64,000 bases of DNA from Haematobia irritans (lineage: Eukaryota; Arthropoda; Insecta; Diptera; Muscidae), in contig NC_134398.1 of NCBI RefSeq assembly GCF_050003625.1, positions 83,763,983-83,827,982 of the forward strand, in the 5' to 3' direction. Under the pieces are notes generated by a model. The model was not told the DNA's origin. It saw nothing but the letters and a program-made list of their open reading frames with translations, and searched no databases. The translations under genes were made by a program, and so were the position numbers. Each line of letters starts with the position of its first letter. Position 1 is the first letter of the stretch. Below are positions 49,730-61,634 of this stretch, in pieces.

Positions 49730-51670
49730 ATGAATACCAATAGAGCACCATCTCGATTATCGAATCATATAGCGGCTAAAAATAATCGTTTAGCTCAGGA
49801 ATTAAATAATATTGAACCCTCAAACTTGAATTCGGCAAATCATATCGCGGCTAGAAATATTAATTTAGCTCAGGAATTGGCAGACTTGATAAACCGTGTT
49901 AACAACTATTCTACCAGTAATACTCAGAATTCGAATTCACTGTCTGACTTGAAGGACTGTTATTTCGCGAGACGGTATAAATCCTCTTATGTCATTGAGA
50001 TTTCCTCAAGGACTTGGGTCACGAACTACTTCTTCCCCAGGGACACCAAACTCTATTTCTACCCCTGAATACAACAGCATTGCTGCACAATAGATAAGAA
50101 GAGAGTTCTCGAGAATGTCAAGACAGGGATAAAGGCTTCCTACGGTGAACGAACAAGCCGATCAAGAGGCCACGAATAATGACGACGGAGCGAATTTGCG
50201 CAATTATGTAGACGCTTCAGTTGGGGCTGCTCAAGCGCGAATGAGATCTATCGAACAAAGTTTAGCTGTGATGATTCCACAAGCTATATGAAATTCATTA
50301 GATTCTCATTTGAATAGCACGATTGGGGACAATTTCAATAATAGGATGGATAATGGTAATGAACCTTTCATACAACAACCTCATTTAAATAACCTTTCAG
50401 ATCCACGGATCAATAATAGTCAAGATCAACCACCGCCACAGCCATTTCTACCAAACCACCATCAACAACATTCTCAACAACTACCTAACCAACGACAATC
50501 ACAGGCTAATTTACTCCATCAGGAGCCCACACAATACGTCAATCAGAATCTAGCTTTAGGATATAAACCAATGACACCATTGCAGTTACAAAAGTGGGGT
50601 ATAAAATTTGATGGGTCGTCGAAATCAGTTAGTGTAGAGGATTTCGTTCTTAGGGATGAATCTCTTAGAAAGGATTATAATTGGCCATGGGATATTTTCG
50701 TCAAGGAATTTCACCATTTATTGGCGGGTCGAGCATACGACTGGATCTGGGAATTTCGCCAGCAAAATCCTTTTTGCCACTGGGACCATTTAAAGTACCA
50801 TTTGGTCAAAAAGTTTCGATATTTTGAAAGCGATTTCGAGATCCAGAGGCGTATAATGGAGCGACGTCAGTTGCCATCCGAAAATGCGAATACATTTATC
50901 TCGGAAATAATGAAGTTGAAAAATCAAATGCGCATTCAGATCCAGGAATATGAAATTGTTATTAAGGACAATTTGAAAGACGGCCTCTTTCAGCTAATTT
51001 ACCCTATCGAAACTATAGGTGAGCTCTTAGAGGAGTGGAAAAGAGCTGAAAGAAGCCTTGCTAAAAGGATTTCTTATTGTCAACAGCAACAACAAAATAA
51101 TTTCAAACGTATACACGAATTGGACTATGATGCCATTGAACAACGGGAATATTTTCAAGAAGTTCAACGAAGTGCAGCTTCAGCAAGACAGACTGTCTGC
51201 TGGAACTGTAAAACAACAGGCCATACTTTCATAGACTGCCCAATGGAGCAAAGAAACATTTTTTGTTTCAAATGTGGGTTCGATGGAGTCACATCACCCC
51301 AATGCCCCAAACGCGCGGGAATCTTCAAAAGGAACATGCAGACGACTAGGACAACATGTTCGCGACAAAGTCATATCCAGTAAGATACGTTTCTGTACAA
51401 ACTGCAAATACACACGAACCTTTCATGAACATTACACCCAAAATTTTAGATAGAACCGAACGAGATAACGATTAGAGAAATTTGAAAACTATTGTTCCTT
51501 ATGAGGAAAGATTGAGAAACAACAATGAAATTCGTGAAAGAATTTTCAAGGATTTCATTCCTCACAGCAAAAAGATAACTAAAATCAAGAAAAATCATGC
51601 CAAACGAAAGCAAAAAAGAAAGAGATCGCATCCACATATCTATCCACGCACAATGACATTAGACCCTACC
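49730..51670 (+). pseudogene. Retrotransposon gag-like gene, one frameshift and several stops
   Basis: ATG at 49730, with an N-terminal repeat of SNHIAAKNNRLAQEL and ANHIAARNINLAQEL. A frameshift near 49980-50000 leads to another frame with stops at about 50090, 50128 and 50290. From 50310 the frame is open to 51383: a Gln/Pro-rich linker, then a capsid-like gag domain (WPWDIFVKEFHHLLAGRAYD, FISEIMKLKNQMRIQIQEYE) and two Cys knuckles (CWNCKTTGHTFIDC, CFKCGFDGVTSPQC). A further frame (51390-51670) has a basic tail, KKITKIKKNHAKRKQKRKR. Pol is not present. The arrangement fits a Ty3-type gag. The exact clade is uncertain. Confidence 0.75.
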
Positions 51671-51882
51671 TGAATGTGAAATTATAAAAAGGAGTGACAG
51701 ACGTCGGTCGTTCTTATTACTGCTAACGAAACTATTGGCCACACCAAATATCGAAGAACGTGCCCTGAAGAACCATGTAACCTTATATCCAAGGATACGC
51801 AATGCGATGGAAGCATTCGATGTCAGGGTAAGAAAAACATCTTCAAATTCAAGTGTAGAATATATATTTATTTGTGTTTTAT
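51671..51882 (+). other. Possible retroelement exon end and intron start
   Basis: The frame EERALKNHVTLYPRIRNAME reads up to GTCAGG followed by GTAAGAAA at about 51826. The latter looks like a 5' splice site. See the acceptor-like CTTTTCATTTCAG at about 53965-53977. Confidence 0.35.
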
Positions 51883-53959
51883 TATACCCTCCACCATAGG
51901 ATGGGGGTATATTAACTTTGTCATTCCGTTTGTAACACATCGAAATATTGCTCTAAGACCCCATAAAGTATATATATTCTGGGTCGTGGTGAAATTCTGA
52001 GTCGATCTAAGCATGTCCGTCCGTCCGTCCGTCTGTCCGGCTGTCCGTCCGTCTGTGGAAATCACGCTAACTTCCGAACGAAACAAGCTATCGACTTGAA
52101 ACTTGGCACAAGTAGTTGTTATTGATGTAGGTCGGATGGTATTGAAAATGGGCCATATCGGACCACGTTTACGTATAGCCCCCATATAAACCGATCCACA
52201 AATTTGGCTTGGGGAGACTCCCGGAGCAGCAAAATTCATCCGTTCCGGTTGAAATTTGGTACGTGGTCTTAGTATACGGTCTCTAACAACCATGCAACAA
52301 TTGGTCCATATCGGTCCATAATTATATATAGCCCCCATATAAACCGATCCCCAGATTTGACCTCCGGAGACTTTTGGAGGGGCAAAATTCATCCGATACG
52401 GTTGAAATTTGGTACCTGATGTTAGTATACGGCCTCCAACAACCATGCAAAAATTGGTCCATATCGGTCCATAATTATATATAGCCCCCATATAAACCGA
52501 TCCCCAGATTTGACCTCCGGAGCCTCTTGGAGGGACAAAATTCATCCGATCCGGTTGAAATTTGGTACCTGATGTTAGTTTACGGCCTCTAATAACCATG
52601 CAAAACTTGGTCCATATCGGTCCATAATTATATATAGCCCCCATATAAACCGATCCCCAGATTTGACCTCCGGAGCCTCTTGGAGGGACAAAATTCATCC
52701 GATCCGGTTGAAATTTGGTACCTGATGTTAGTTTACGGCCTCTAATAACCATGCAAAACTTGGTCCATATCGGTCCATAATTATATATAGCCCCCATATA
52801 AACCGATCCCCAGATTTGACCTCCGGAGCCTCTTGGAGGAGCAAAAGTCATCCGATACGGTTGAAATTTGGTACATGGTGTTAGTATATGGTCTCTAACA
52901 ACCATGCAAAAATTGGTCCATATCGGTCCATAATTATATATAGTTCCCATATAAACCGTCCCCAGATTTGACGTCCGGAACCTCTTGGAGGAGCAAAAGT
53001 CATCCGATACGGTTGAAATTTGGTACATTTTGCCTCTAACAGCCATGTAAAAATTGGTCCATATCGGTCTTTAGTTATATATAGCCGATGACTTATTACA
53101 CAAAAATTGGTCCATATCGCCAAAAATAATCTACCAAAACTTTATTTCCATAGAAAATTTTGTCAAATTTTATTACTATAGAAAGTTTTGTCAAAATTTC
53201 ATTTCTATAGAAAGTTTTGTCAAAAGTTTATTTCTATACAAATGTTTGTCAAAATTTTATTTCCATAGAAAATTTTGTCAAAATTTTATTTCTATAGAAA
53301 ATTTTGTAATCTACCAAAACTTTATTTCCATAGAAAATTTTGTCAAATTTTATTACTATAGAAAGTTTTGTTAAAATTTCATTTCTATAGAAAGTTTTAT
53401 CAAAAGTTTATTTCTATAGAAATGTTTGTCAAAATTTTATTTCTATACAAAATTTTGTCAACATTTTATTTCTATAGAAATTTTTGTCAAAATTGTATTG
53501 CTATAGAAAATGTTGTCAACATTTTACTTCCATAGAAAATTTTGTCAACATTTTATTTCTATAGAAAATTTTGTCAAGTTTTTATTTCTATAGAAAAATT
53601 TGTCAAATTTTTATTTCTATAGAAAATTTTGTCAAAATTTTATTTCTATAGAAAATTTTGTCAAGGTTTCATTTCTATACAAAATTTTGTCAAAATTTTA
53701 TTTCTATAGAAAATTTTGTCAAACTAGATTATATACGTATTTAATCGGCCTTTTTTTGTTTAATATATACCCCGTATGGGCTAACTTACAATTTAGAAGA
53801 CAGTGTTAAAAAGTTTTACGATACCTTGCCATCGGCAAGTGTTATCGCAACCCAAGTAATTCGATTGTGGATGACAGCCTTTAGTAGAAGTTCCTACGCA
53901 ATCCATGGTGGAGGGTACATAAGATTCGGCCTGGCCGAACTTACGGCCGTATATACTTG
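51883..53959 (+). mobile_element. Family B element, copy 2 (2.08 kb)
   Basis: 5' TATACCCTCCACCATAGG, (CCGT/CTGT)n at about 52016-52060, about six 153-bp monomers, the 29-bp block (53130-53720) and the 3' hairpin GGCCGAACTTACGGCC followed by TATATACTTG. It is more diverged from copies 3 and 4 than those are from each other. Long open frames in it arise because 153 is a multiple of three. Confidence 0.9.
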
Positions 53960-54166
53960 TTTTTCTTTTCATTTCAGGTATTACCAAGACCAATGGAAGG
54001 CAATGTACCGTCGTTTGCGGCTAGGTCAAGTAGACCGTCATGTAGGCTTTGCCGTTCTGAGTGACGGGCGGCAGCGGAAAATTAAATTAAAAAATTAAAT
54101 TTTAAATTTAAAAAAAATTGAAAAAATTATTTTTGTATGTATTATAAACAATAAAAACAAAACAAA
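53960..54166 (+). other. Spacer between two inverted Family B copies, with a short coding-like segment
   Basis: After CTTTTCATTTCAG comes a 110-bp, GC-richer segment (53978-54085), then AT-rich DNA with a short AATAAA-type sequence. One frame reads YYQDQWKAMYRRLRLGQVDR. It may be the continuation of the interrupted retroelement or exon upstream of 51826. Function unknown. Confidence 0.35.
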
Positions 54167-56508
54167 CAAGTATATACGGCCGTAAGTTCGGCCAGGCCGA
54201 ATCTTATGTACCCTCCACCATGGATTGCGTAGGAACTTCTACTAAAGGCTGTCATCCACAATCGAATTACTTGGGTTGCGATAACACTTGCCGATGGCAA
54301 GGTATCGTAAAACTTTTTAGCACTGTCTTCTTAATTGTAAGTTAGCCCATACGGGGTATATATTAAACAAAAAAAGGCCGATTAAATACGTATATAATCT
54401 AGTTTGACAAAATTTTCTATAGAAATAAAATTTTGACAAAATTTTCTATAGAAATGAAACCTTGACAAAATTTTCTATAGAAATAAAATTTTGACAAAAT
54501 TTTCTATAGAAATAAAAAATTGACAAAATTTTCTATAGAAATAAAAACTTGACAAAATTTTCTATAGAAATAAAATGTTGACAAAATTTTCTATGGAAGT
54601 AAAATGTTGACAAAATTTTCTATAGCAATACAATTTTGACAAAAATTTCTATAGAAATAAAATGTTGATAAAATTTTGTATAGAAATGAAATTTTGACAA
54701 AATTTTGTAAAGAAATAAAATGTTGACAAAATTTTCTACAGAAATAAATTTTTTACAAAATTTTCTATAGAAATAAAATTTTGACAAACATTTCTCTAGA
54801 AATAAACTTTTGACAAAACTTTCTATAGAAATGAAATTTTAACAAAACTTTCTATAGTAATAAAATTTGACAAAATTTTCTATGGAAATAAAGTTTTGGT
54901 AGATTACAAAATTTTCTATAGAAATAAAATGTTGACAAAATTTTCTATGGAAATAAAATTTTGACAAACATTTGTATAGAAATAAACTTTTGACAAAACT
55001 TTCTATAGAAATGAAATTTTGACACAACTTTCTATAGTAATAAAATTTGACAAAATTTTCTATGGAAATAAAGTTTTGGTAGATTATTTTTGGCGATATG
55101 GACCAATTTTTGTGTAATAAGTCATCGGCTATATATAACTAAAGACCGATATGGACCAATTTTTACATGGCTGTTAGAGGCCATATATTGACAAAATGTA
55201 CCAAATTTCAACCGTATCGGATGACTTTTGCTCCTCCAAGAGGTTCCGGACGTCAAATCTGGGGACGGTTTATATGGGAACTATATATAATTATGGACCT
55301 ATATGGACCAATTTTTGCACGGTTGTTAGAGACCACATACTAACACCATGTACCAAATTTCAACTGGATCGGATGAATTTTGCTCTTCCAAGAGGCTCCG
55401 GAGGTCAAATCTGGGGATCGGTTTATATGGGGGCTATATATAATTATGGACCAATTTTTGCATGGTTATTAGAGGCCGTAAACTAACATCAGGTACCAAA
55501 TTTCAACCGGATCGGATGAATTTTGCCCCTCCAAGAGGCTCCGGAGGTCAAATCTGGGGATCGGTTTATATGGGGGCTATATTTAATTATGGACCGATAT
55601 GGACCAATTTTTGCATGGTTGTTAAAAACCGTATACTAAGACCACGTACTAAATTTCAACCGGATCGGATAAATTTTGCTCCTCCAAAAGGCTCCGGTGG
55701 TCAAATCTGGGGATCGGTTTATATGGGAGCTATATATAATTATGGACCGATATGGACCAATTTTTGCATGGTTGTTAGAGGCCGTATACTAACATCATGT
55801 ACCAAATTTCAACCGGATCGGATGAATTTTGCCCCTCCAAAAGTCTCCGGAGGTCAAATCTGGGGATCGGTTTATATGGGGGCTATATATAATTATGGAC
55901 CGATATGGACCAATTTTTGCATGGTTGTTAGAGACCATATACTAACATCAGGTACCAAATTTCAATCGGATCGGATGAATTTTGCCCATCCAAGAGGCTC
56001 CGGAGGTCAAATCTGGGGATCGGTTTATATGGGGGCTATATATAATTATGGACCGATATGGACCAATTTTTGCATGGTTGTTAGAGACCGTATACTAAGA
56101 TCACGTACCAAATTTCAACCGGATCGGATGAATTTTGCTGCTCCGGGAGGCTCCCCAAGCCAAATTTGGGGATCGGTTTATATGGGGGCTATACGTAAAC
56201 GTAGTCCGATATGGCCCATTTTCAATACCATCCGACCTACATCAATAACAACTACTTGTGCCAAGTTTCAAGTCGATAGCTTGTTTCGTTCGGAAGTTAG
56301 CGTGATTTCCACAGACGGACGGACAGCCGGACAGACGGACAGACGGACGGACGGACAGACGGACGGACGGACGGACATGCTTAGATCGATTCAGAATTTC
56401 ACCACGACCCAGAATATATATACTTTATGGGGTCTTAGAGCAATATTTCGATGTGTTACAAACGGAATGACAAAGTTAATATACCCCCATCCTATGGTGG
56501 AGGGTATA
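54167..56508 (-). mobile_element. Family B element, copy 3 (2.34 kb, minus strand)
   Basis: Left end CAAGTATATACGGCCGTAAG (3' hairpin side), 29-bp block 54405-55075, 153-bp monomers 55100-56200, (GACG/GACA)n at about 56311-56378. The 5' end is CCTATGGTGGAGGGTATA. It is near-identical in inverse orientation to copy 4 at 61635-63984. Confidence 0.92.
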
Positions 56509-56574
56509 AAAATCAAAAAAAAATTATATGAAAAAAAACATGATTTACACGGCCATGAAGTTCAGAACTGTCAC

Positions 56575-56915
56575 TCATCTGAGGGTTAAAACGATTCAAA
56601 CAAGCTTGAGAAATTTTCATTCTTATGCGTTTTTGATCGACTGTTAACAAATGCGGCACTCATCTCGCAGAAAGCTTTTTCATCTGTAGTTCTTCATGCA
56701 AAATTAAATGGACTCGATCATTTGAGATGCCATGATATTAGCAATTTCACTTTTATTCGTCGATCATTTAATACCATATAATACACTTTGGCTACAATTT
56801 CTGTTGTTATTGTTGTGTTTGGACGTCCACTATGGGGTTCATCTTCAATGCTTGTACGACCATGTTTAAATTCAGCAACCCAATTTTTTATTGTTGCATC
56901 GTGATATAAATGCTA
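56575..56915 (-). pseudogene. Mariner transposase N-terminal fragment
   Basis: On the minus strand, IKNWVAEFKHGRTSIEDEPH is the classic mariner helix-turn-helix region, followed by SGRPNTTITTEIVAKVYYMV. A frameshift follows after RRIKV. The next frame continues the linker (VHLILHEEL) and then LTVDQKRIRMKISQACLNRF. The catalytic domain is missing. This is a different mariner lineage from the DD41D element at 5489-6422, by its typical mauritiana/irritans-style N-terminus. No TIR was found. Confidence 0.85.
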
Positions 56916-56930
56916 TAAAGTATGCCATTA

Positions 56931-57184
56931 AGCCTAGTACCAAGATCACGTTTTCGTACGAAACTGTTATACTCCATATAAAAAACGTTTGCGCGGAATA
57001 AATGCGAAATCTTTGTTTTGAGCATTTTTAAACACATATTTATACAACCCTGGATTTTTCGCACGAAAAAATAGGCAGGCATATTATTTCGCATAAATGA
57101 GTTAACATCCCTGGGTTTGAGACACTATTTACGGAGATAGATGAAGATATTCGTTTTTCGCAGAAACGAACTTAGTACTAAGCA
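56931..57184 (+). mobile_element. Family D MITE, copy 3
   Basis: 254 bp, AGCCTAGTACCAAGATCACG to CTTAGTACTAAGCA. TTA is on both sides (56928-56930 and 57185-57187). Confidence 0.82.
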
Positions 57185-57187
57185 TTA

Positions 57188-57332
57188 CACAAAATGCAGG
57201 ACACTCACACAAGAGGTGCTTTATTGATTCCTTTTCCTCTGCATCATGACAGCTCATACAATAGTCGTTATACTTCGCGCCAATAGTTTTTGCAAAATCG
57301 CCTATCAGGCAGCGACCCGTTATAGCAGATTA
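57188..57332 (-). pseudogene. Fragment of LOA ORF2 C-terminus
   Basis: Reverse complement of about 4795-4935 of the LOA element in this window (the Cys/His knuckle region with CHDAEEKES). It lies between a Family D MITE and the copia LTR. Confidence 0.88.
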
Positions 57333-57484
57333 TGTTAGAGATACATTTTCTACTTTACACAATTTGTACTTTGCATAAATAATTTTATATCCTCATGTAT
57401 GCATTTTTCCAATCAATTTTTATTGTGTTGAAATAAAGCTTCGTTGAAGATTGTTTTATAAATTGCTTGAACGCGTACTCTAAT
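57333..57484 (+). repeat. Candidate 5' LTR of a copia element
   Basis: Starts TGTTAGAGATAC and ends just before GGTTATGGGC (57485-57494). That is the copia-type primer-binding site, complementary to an internal part of initiator tRNA-Met. It is only about 150 bp and the partner LTR is missing, so the extent is an inference. Confidence 0.55.
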
Positions 57485-57498
57485 AGGTTATGGGCATC

Positions 57499-58538
57499 AT
57501 GGATTTAATTAAGACGTCCTTCACGAAGCTCAACGCGGATAATTATCATCTGTGGAAGTTTAAAATGGAACTGATATTACGCAGAGAAGGTCCTAGGAAT
57601 TGCGTTGTTGAACCTACTCCAAACAGACCAGATGAAGCTTGGATAAAAAATAATGAAACCGCCATGATTCTAATCGGGTTATCTGTGGAGGACCACCAAC
57701 TATTACTTATAAGGCGGGCGAAATCAGCAAATGAATCATGGACAATTTTAAAATCACACCATGAAAAGGACACTCTTGGTAGTAGTGTACGTATAATGCG
57801 CAGGATATGTGGTATGAAATTTAATATGGAAAGCACCATGGCTGATCACATTGCGGATATGAAAATTCTTTTCGAAAAATTGGAGGCTGTTGGTGAGAAA
57901 TTTTCTGAACGATGGGTTGTCGCTATGTTGCTCAGCAGTTTACCGCCATCGTTTGATACATTGGTAACTGCATTGGAAGCGCGTAAAATGGAAGAGCTAA
58001 CGATACACATTGTTGAAAACAGTTTACTGGAAGAATACCAACGGCAGGCCAAGGATGCGACACCCAATTCCGTACTAAAAACATCCAAGATTCCTCAAGT
58101 TAAACAAGATGATTACAGTGGAAAGAGGTGTCACTATTGTAAAAAAAAGGTCACCTGAAGAAAAACTGTTGGAAATTCAAAAAGGACAATCAAAGGACAA
58201 CCAATGAATCAAAGTAGCAAGCTAACAACATAGAATCAAAAGAAAATTATATTTTTTCTTGCGCTGGCGACGTATCATGTTGGATTTTAGATTTCGGAGC
58301 AACTTGCCACATCAGTACAAGAAGAGAAGATTTCATTACATTGGATAAAACTATTTGTGAATCTGTTTCAATTGCAAATGGAACGGCAGTGGCTTTAAAG
58401 GGCAAAGGACCTTGTAAACTGGTAATGTATAACAAAGACGGTGAAAAGTCAGACGTAACGATGGAGGATGTTTTGTACGTACCCTCATTTCATGGAAATT
58501 TAATATCTGTTTCAAGATTGCTAAAGAAAGGATTCCTA
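57499..58538 (+). pseudogene. Copia-type gag and protease, frameshifted and truncated
   Basis: Ty1/copia gag-pol start. I prefer the ATG at 57499 (MDLIKTSFTKLNADNYHLWK), because the ATG at 57490 overlaps the primer-binding site. The gag domain has NYHLWKFKMELIL, then LLSSLPPSFDTLVTALEAR. A CCHC knuckle begins as CHYCKK, and a frameshift near 58150 breaks it (the other frame gives HLKKNCWKFKK). Protease: SCWILDFGATCHIS, where the catalytic Asp-Ser-Gly is Asp-Phe-Gly. The next block, VLYVPSFHGNLISVSRLLKKG, is the conserved segment after the protease. At 58539 a MITE ends it. Integrase and RT are absent. Confidence 0.88.
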
Positions 58539-58815
58539 CACTCATAGAAAAAAGTCTGTTGTTAATAGCAAACACTGTCTGCTATTTTTCAGCAAACAAA
58601 ATGCTGCTGTTTTAGCCGATTTTTTTGATAAAACAGCAAACAATCTGTTATTTTGGAACAGCAGACATACTGCAGAAAAGTCAGTAGTTTACTGAAATTT
58701 TCTGCTGATCCGAATAAAATTATAAAGTCTCTCCAGTCAAATGTTAAAAACAATTAGTATTTTTTGATTATGCAATAACAATTGTGAACAAGCAAAACTT
58801 TTTAGTAATTTACAT
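58539..58815. mobile_element. Family I MITE, copy 2 (right end uncertain)
   Basis: Left end CACTCATAGAAAAAAGTCTG followed by CAGCAAAC/TTTGCTG words as in 13681-14162. The right border with the Family E fragment at 58816 is not clear. Confidence 0.6.
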
Positions 58816-58884
58816 TTTAAAGGTGAGTATTAAGTTCCAGTTTAGCCGCTAAAATCGCTATAGTGAAAACTAAATCAGTAAGAA
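58816..58884. mobile_element. Family E fragment interrupted by Family A
   Basis: Reads AAAGGTGAGTATTAAGTTCC to AAATCAGTAAGAA. The sequence continues after the Family A insertion at 60204 (AAATGCATGAAATTATACAT), matching the uninterrupted inverse at 36040-36124. Confidence 0.8.
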
Positions 58885-60090
58885 CAAGTAAGGAAAGTCT
58901 AAAGTCGGGCGGGGCCGACTATATTATACCCTGCACCACTTTGTAGATCTAAATTTTCGATACCATATCACATCTGTCAAATGTGTTGGGGGCTATATAT
59001 AAAGGTTTGTCCCAAATACATACATTTAAATATCACTCGATCTGGACAGAATTTGATAGACTTCTACAAAATCTATAGACTCAAAATTTAAGTCGGCTAA
59101 TGCACTAGGGTGGAACACAATGTTAGTAAAAAAAAAAAATATGGGAAACATATAAATCTGAAGCAATTTTAAGGAAATTTCGCAAAAGTTTATTTATGAT
59201 TTATTGCTCGATATATATGCATTAGAAGTTTAAGAAAATTAGGGTCATTTTTTCAACTATTCGACTAAGCAGTGCCGATTTTACAAGGAAAATGTTGGTA
59301 TTTTGACTATTTTTGTCGAAATCAGAAAAACATATATATGGGAGCTATATCTAAATCTGAACCGATTTCAACCAAATTTGGCACGCATAGCAACAATGCT
59401 AATTCTACTCCCTGTGCAAAATTTCAACTAAATCGGAGCAAAAAATTAGCCTCTGTTGTCATATGAGTGTAAATCGGGCGAAAGCTATATATGGGAGCTA
59501 TATCTAAATCTGAACCGATTTCAACCAAATTTGGCACGCATAGCTACAATGCTCATTCTACTCCCTGTGCAAAATTTCAATTAAATCGGAGTAAAAGATT
59601 GGCCTCTGTGGTCATATGAGTGTAAATCGGGCGAAAGCTATATATGGGAGCTATATCTAAATCTGAACCGATTTCCACCAAATTTGACACGCATAGCTAT
59701 AATGCTAATTCTACTCCCTGTGCAAAATTTCAACTAAATCGGAACAAAAAGTTGGCCTCTGTGGACAAAGGAGTGTAAATCGGGCGAAAGCTATATATGA
59801 GAGCTATATCTAAATCTGAACCGATTTGGATGATATTTTGCAAGTTTTTCGAGACTCATAAAATATTGGGATGTACGGAATTTGAGGAAGATCGGTTGAT
59901 ATACACGCCAATTATGACCAGATCGGTGAAATATATATATGGCAGCTATATCTAAATCTGAACCGATTTTTTCCAAAATCAATAGGGATCGTCTTTGAGC
60001 CGAAACAGGACCCCATACCAAATTTTAGGACAGTCGGACTAAAACTGCGAGCTGTACTTTGCACACAAAAATACATCAACAGACAGACAG

Positions 60091-60125
<35 letters not shown>

Positions 60126-60203
60126 GACATCGCTAAATCGACTCAGAATTTAATTCTAATTTTTTCTTATTATACCCTGTACCACAGTAGTGGTGAAGGG
60201 TAT
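58885..60203 (-). mobile_element. Complete Family A element (1319 bp), Helentron/DINE-1-like
   Basis: On the minus strand it starts ATACCCTTCACCACTACTG, then (GTCY)n (60079-60128), about five 153-bp monomers, a unique region and TGGTGCAGGGTATAATATAG. The hairpin GTCGGCCCCGCCCGAC follows, and the end is CCTTACTTG. Its insertion in Family E can be compared with the empty site at 36040-36124, which fixes both ends. No more than AA is gained. Confidence 0.88.
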
Positions 60204-60355
60204 AAAAATGCATGAAATTATACATATTTGAGAAATTGCAAGTTTTTGCTAGAGATGTTTTTTCCCAGTAAAATTTTGCAAACCATAGCATACGTTGCCA
60301 GCTGGTTATTGTTTTAGCAGCTGAAATTTTCAATTTGCAAATAGTTACTGGATAC

Positions 60356-60485
60356 CGTTCGTGTACTTTTTAGCAATTTTAAGCAAAGAGTGTAAAATAC
60401 ACTCTTACTCTCTTGCTAGTTTTTACTGGATATTTTTTACTGGAAAAGTACGCGAACAGATCTATTGCTAAAAAAGTACGCAACG
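60356..60485. mobile_element. Small MITE (about 130 bp)
   Basis: CGTTCGTGTACTTTTTAGCAA at the left is inverted to TTGCTAAAAAAGTACGCAACG at the right with few mismatches. TTTTTACTGGA words inside. Target duplication not clear. Confidence 0.6.
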
Positions 60486-60687
60486 TCGATATGTCAAACG
60501 CCTACGCCGCCAAAACATCACTTTTAAACAAAAACACGAGACAAGCCGGGAAACTAGAAAAATTATTTTGTGTTGTTTGGTAAGTATTGTGTTGTTTGGT
60601 AAGTATTGGATTGTATAATATTGTATTCCTTTTAAAGAACTTTTGTTTTTAATCATTTTTAGATTGGAATATTGCTATTATACATTG

Positions 60688-61026
60688 ATATATGGGAGCA
60701 ACCGTCGTACAATTGTTCAAGCCCGTTTTGCATACAAACGGTTATGGATTCAATCCTAGTTTCGACTAAACACTATAAAGTTTTGCAACGGTGGATAGGT
60801 GGATTACGCCCTCTAGAATGTTGGTGATATTTCTGAATTTTTCATCGCAATGGGAAATGGTGTTCAGGCTCGGCTATTAAAAGGAGATTCCTTGTCTTAG
60901 AGCTTCCTGCATGGAATCGGGTGGCACTCAGTGACAAGAGAGAAGTTCAACACTGCTGTATCATAAGGGACTGAATAGTCAAAGTGGACCTGAAATAGCG
61001 GGCTGCCACTATAGCTAACCTAAACT
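60688..61026 (+). mobile_element. tRNA-derived SINE with LOA-type 3' tail (degenerate)
   Basis: A degenerate tRNA-like head with a B-box-like GGATTCAATCC, then TAGTTTCGACTAAACAC. The body has TTTTGCAACGGTGGATAGGTGG, CTCGGCTATTAAAAGGAG and TCAGTGACAAGAGAGAAG. The 3' end GGACTGAATAGTCAAAGTG through GGGCTGCCACTATAGC to CTAACC resembles the LOA tail at 5123-5191. I recognise the body as a widespread fly tRNA-SINE. No target duplication is visible. Confidence 0.75.
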
Positions 61027-61634
61027 GTACCCGAATGTTTCACAATTGGCAAAGTTCACCTTAAATGTGAGTATTAAATCCAGGATAACATTACAACCTT
61101 GCTATTTTACTAAATACGGCCTTAACAGAATAATGTATACTTTTAGTTTTAACCATTTTAATTTTTGCTAAAAGTACCTATTTGAACTTTGATGACGTCG
61201 TCCAATACAATACCTATATATAAAAATAGTTTACAAAATAAAATTTTTGTGAGGTATATTTGATGTGAGGTGATTTTTTAATGTATTTTCATTTCCTGAA
61301 TTCGAATATAGAAGTTAAATTTTTATATGCAACACGTTTTGAGAAATACCTACATTTTTAGTTTTTTACTAGACGCGAGAATCATATCTCAAGCTAGAAA
61401 TGTCCGCTTATATCGTTGAATCTGAGATAAGTTAAGTGGTTCTAAATATGTCGATAAAAATTGAGCACATTTTTATCATGTTTTACAGTGATTCTGTGCC
61501 GGTGGAAAAGTGCCAACAGTTGAAATAACGTCCGGTTTCACTTTATGCTCGTAATGGTGATACTTTAACGTAAGAATAAGATTGGAAGGAAAATGACAAA
61601 GTTATAAGCATATTTTTTGAAAATGTGCCCTTTT
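61027..61634. other. Region with a possible Family E trace, no gene
   Basis: CACCTTAAATGTGAGTATTA near 61050 is like a Family E end. The rest has no ORF, tandem array or inverted ends I can support. Confidence 0.4.

Noticed and set aside
51868..53046. Long open frame of 392 codons on the minus strand, and similar frames at 55462-56589 and 61673-62689
   Set aside because: They run through 153-bp tandem monomers. 153 is 51 codons, so an open monomer gives a long repeat protein by chance. They end in the (GTCY)n block and have no start context or domain.
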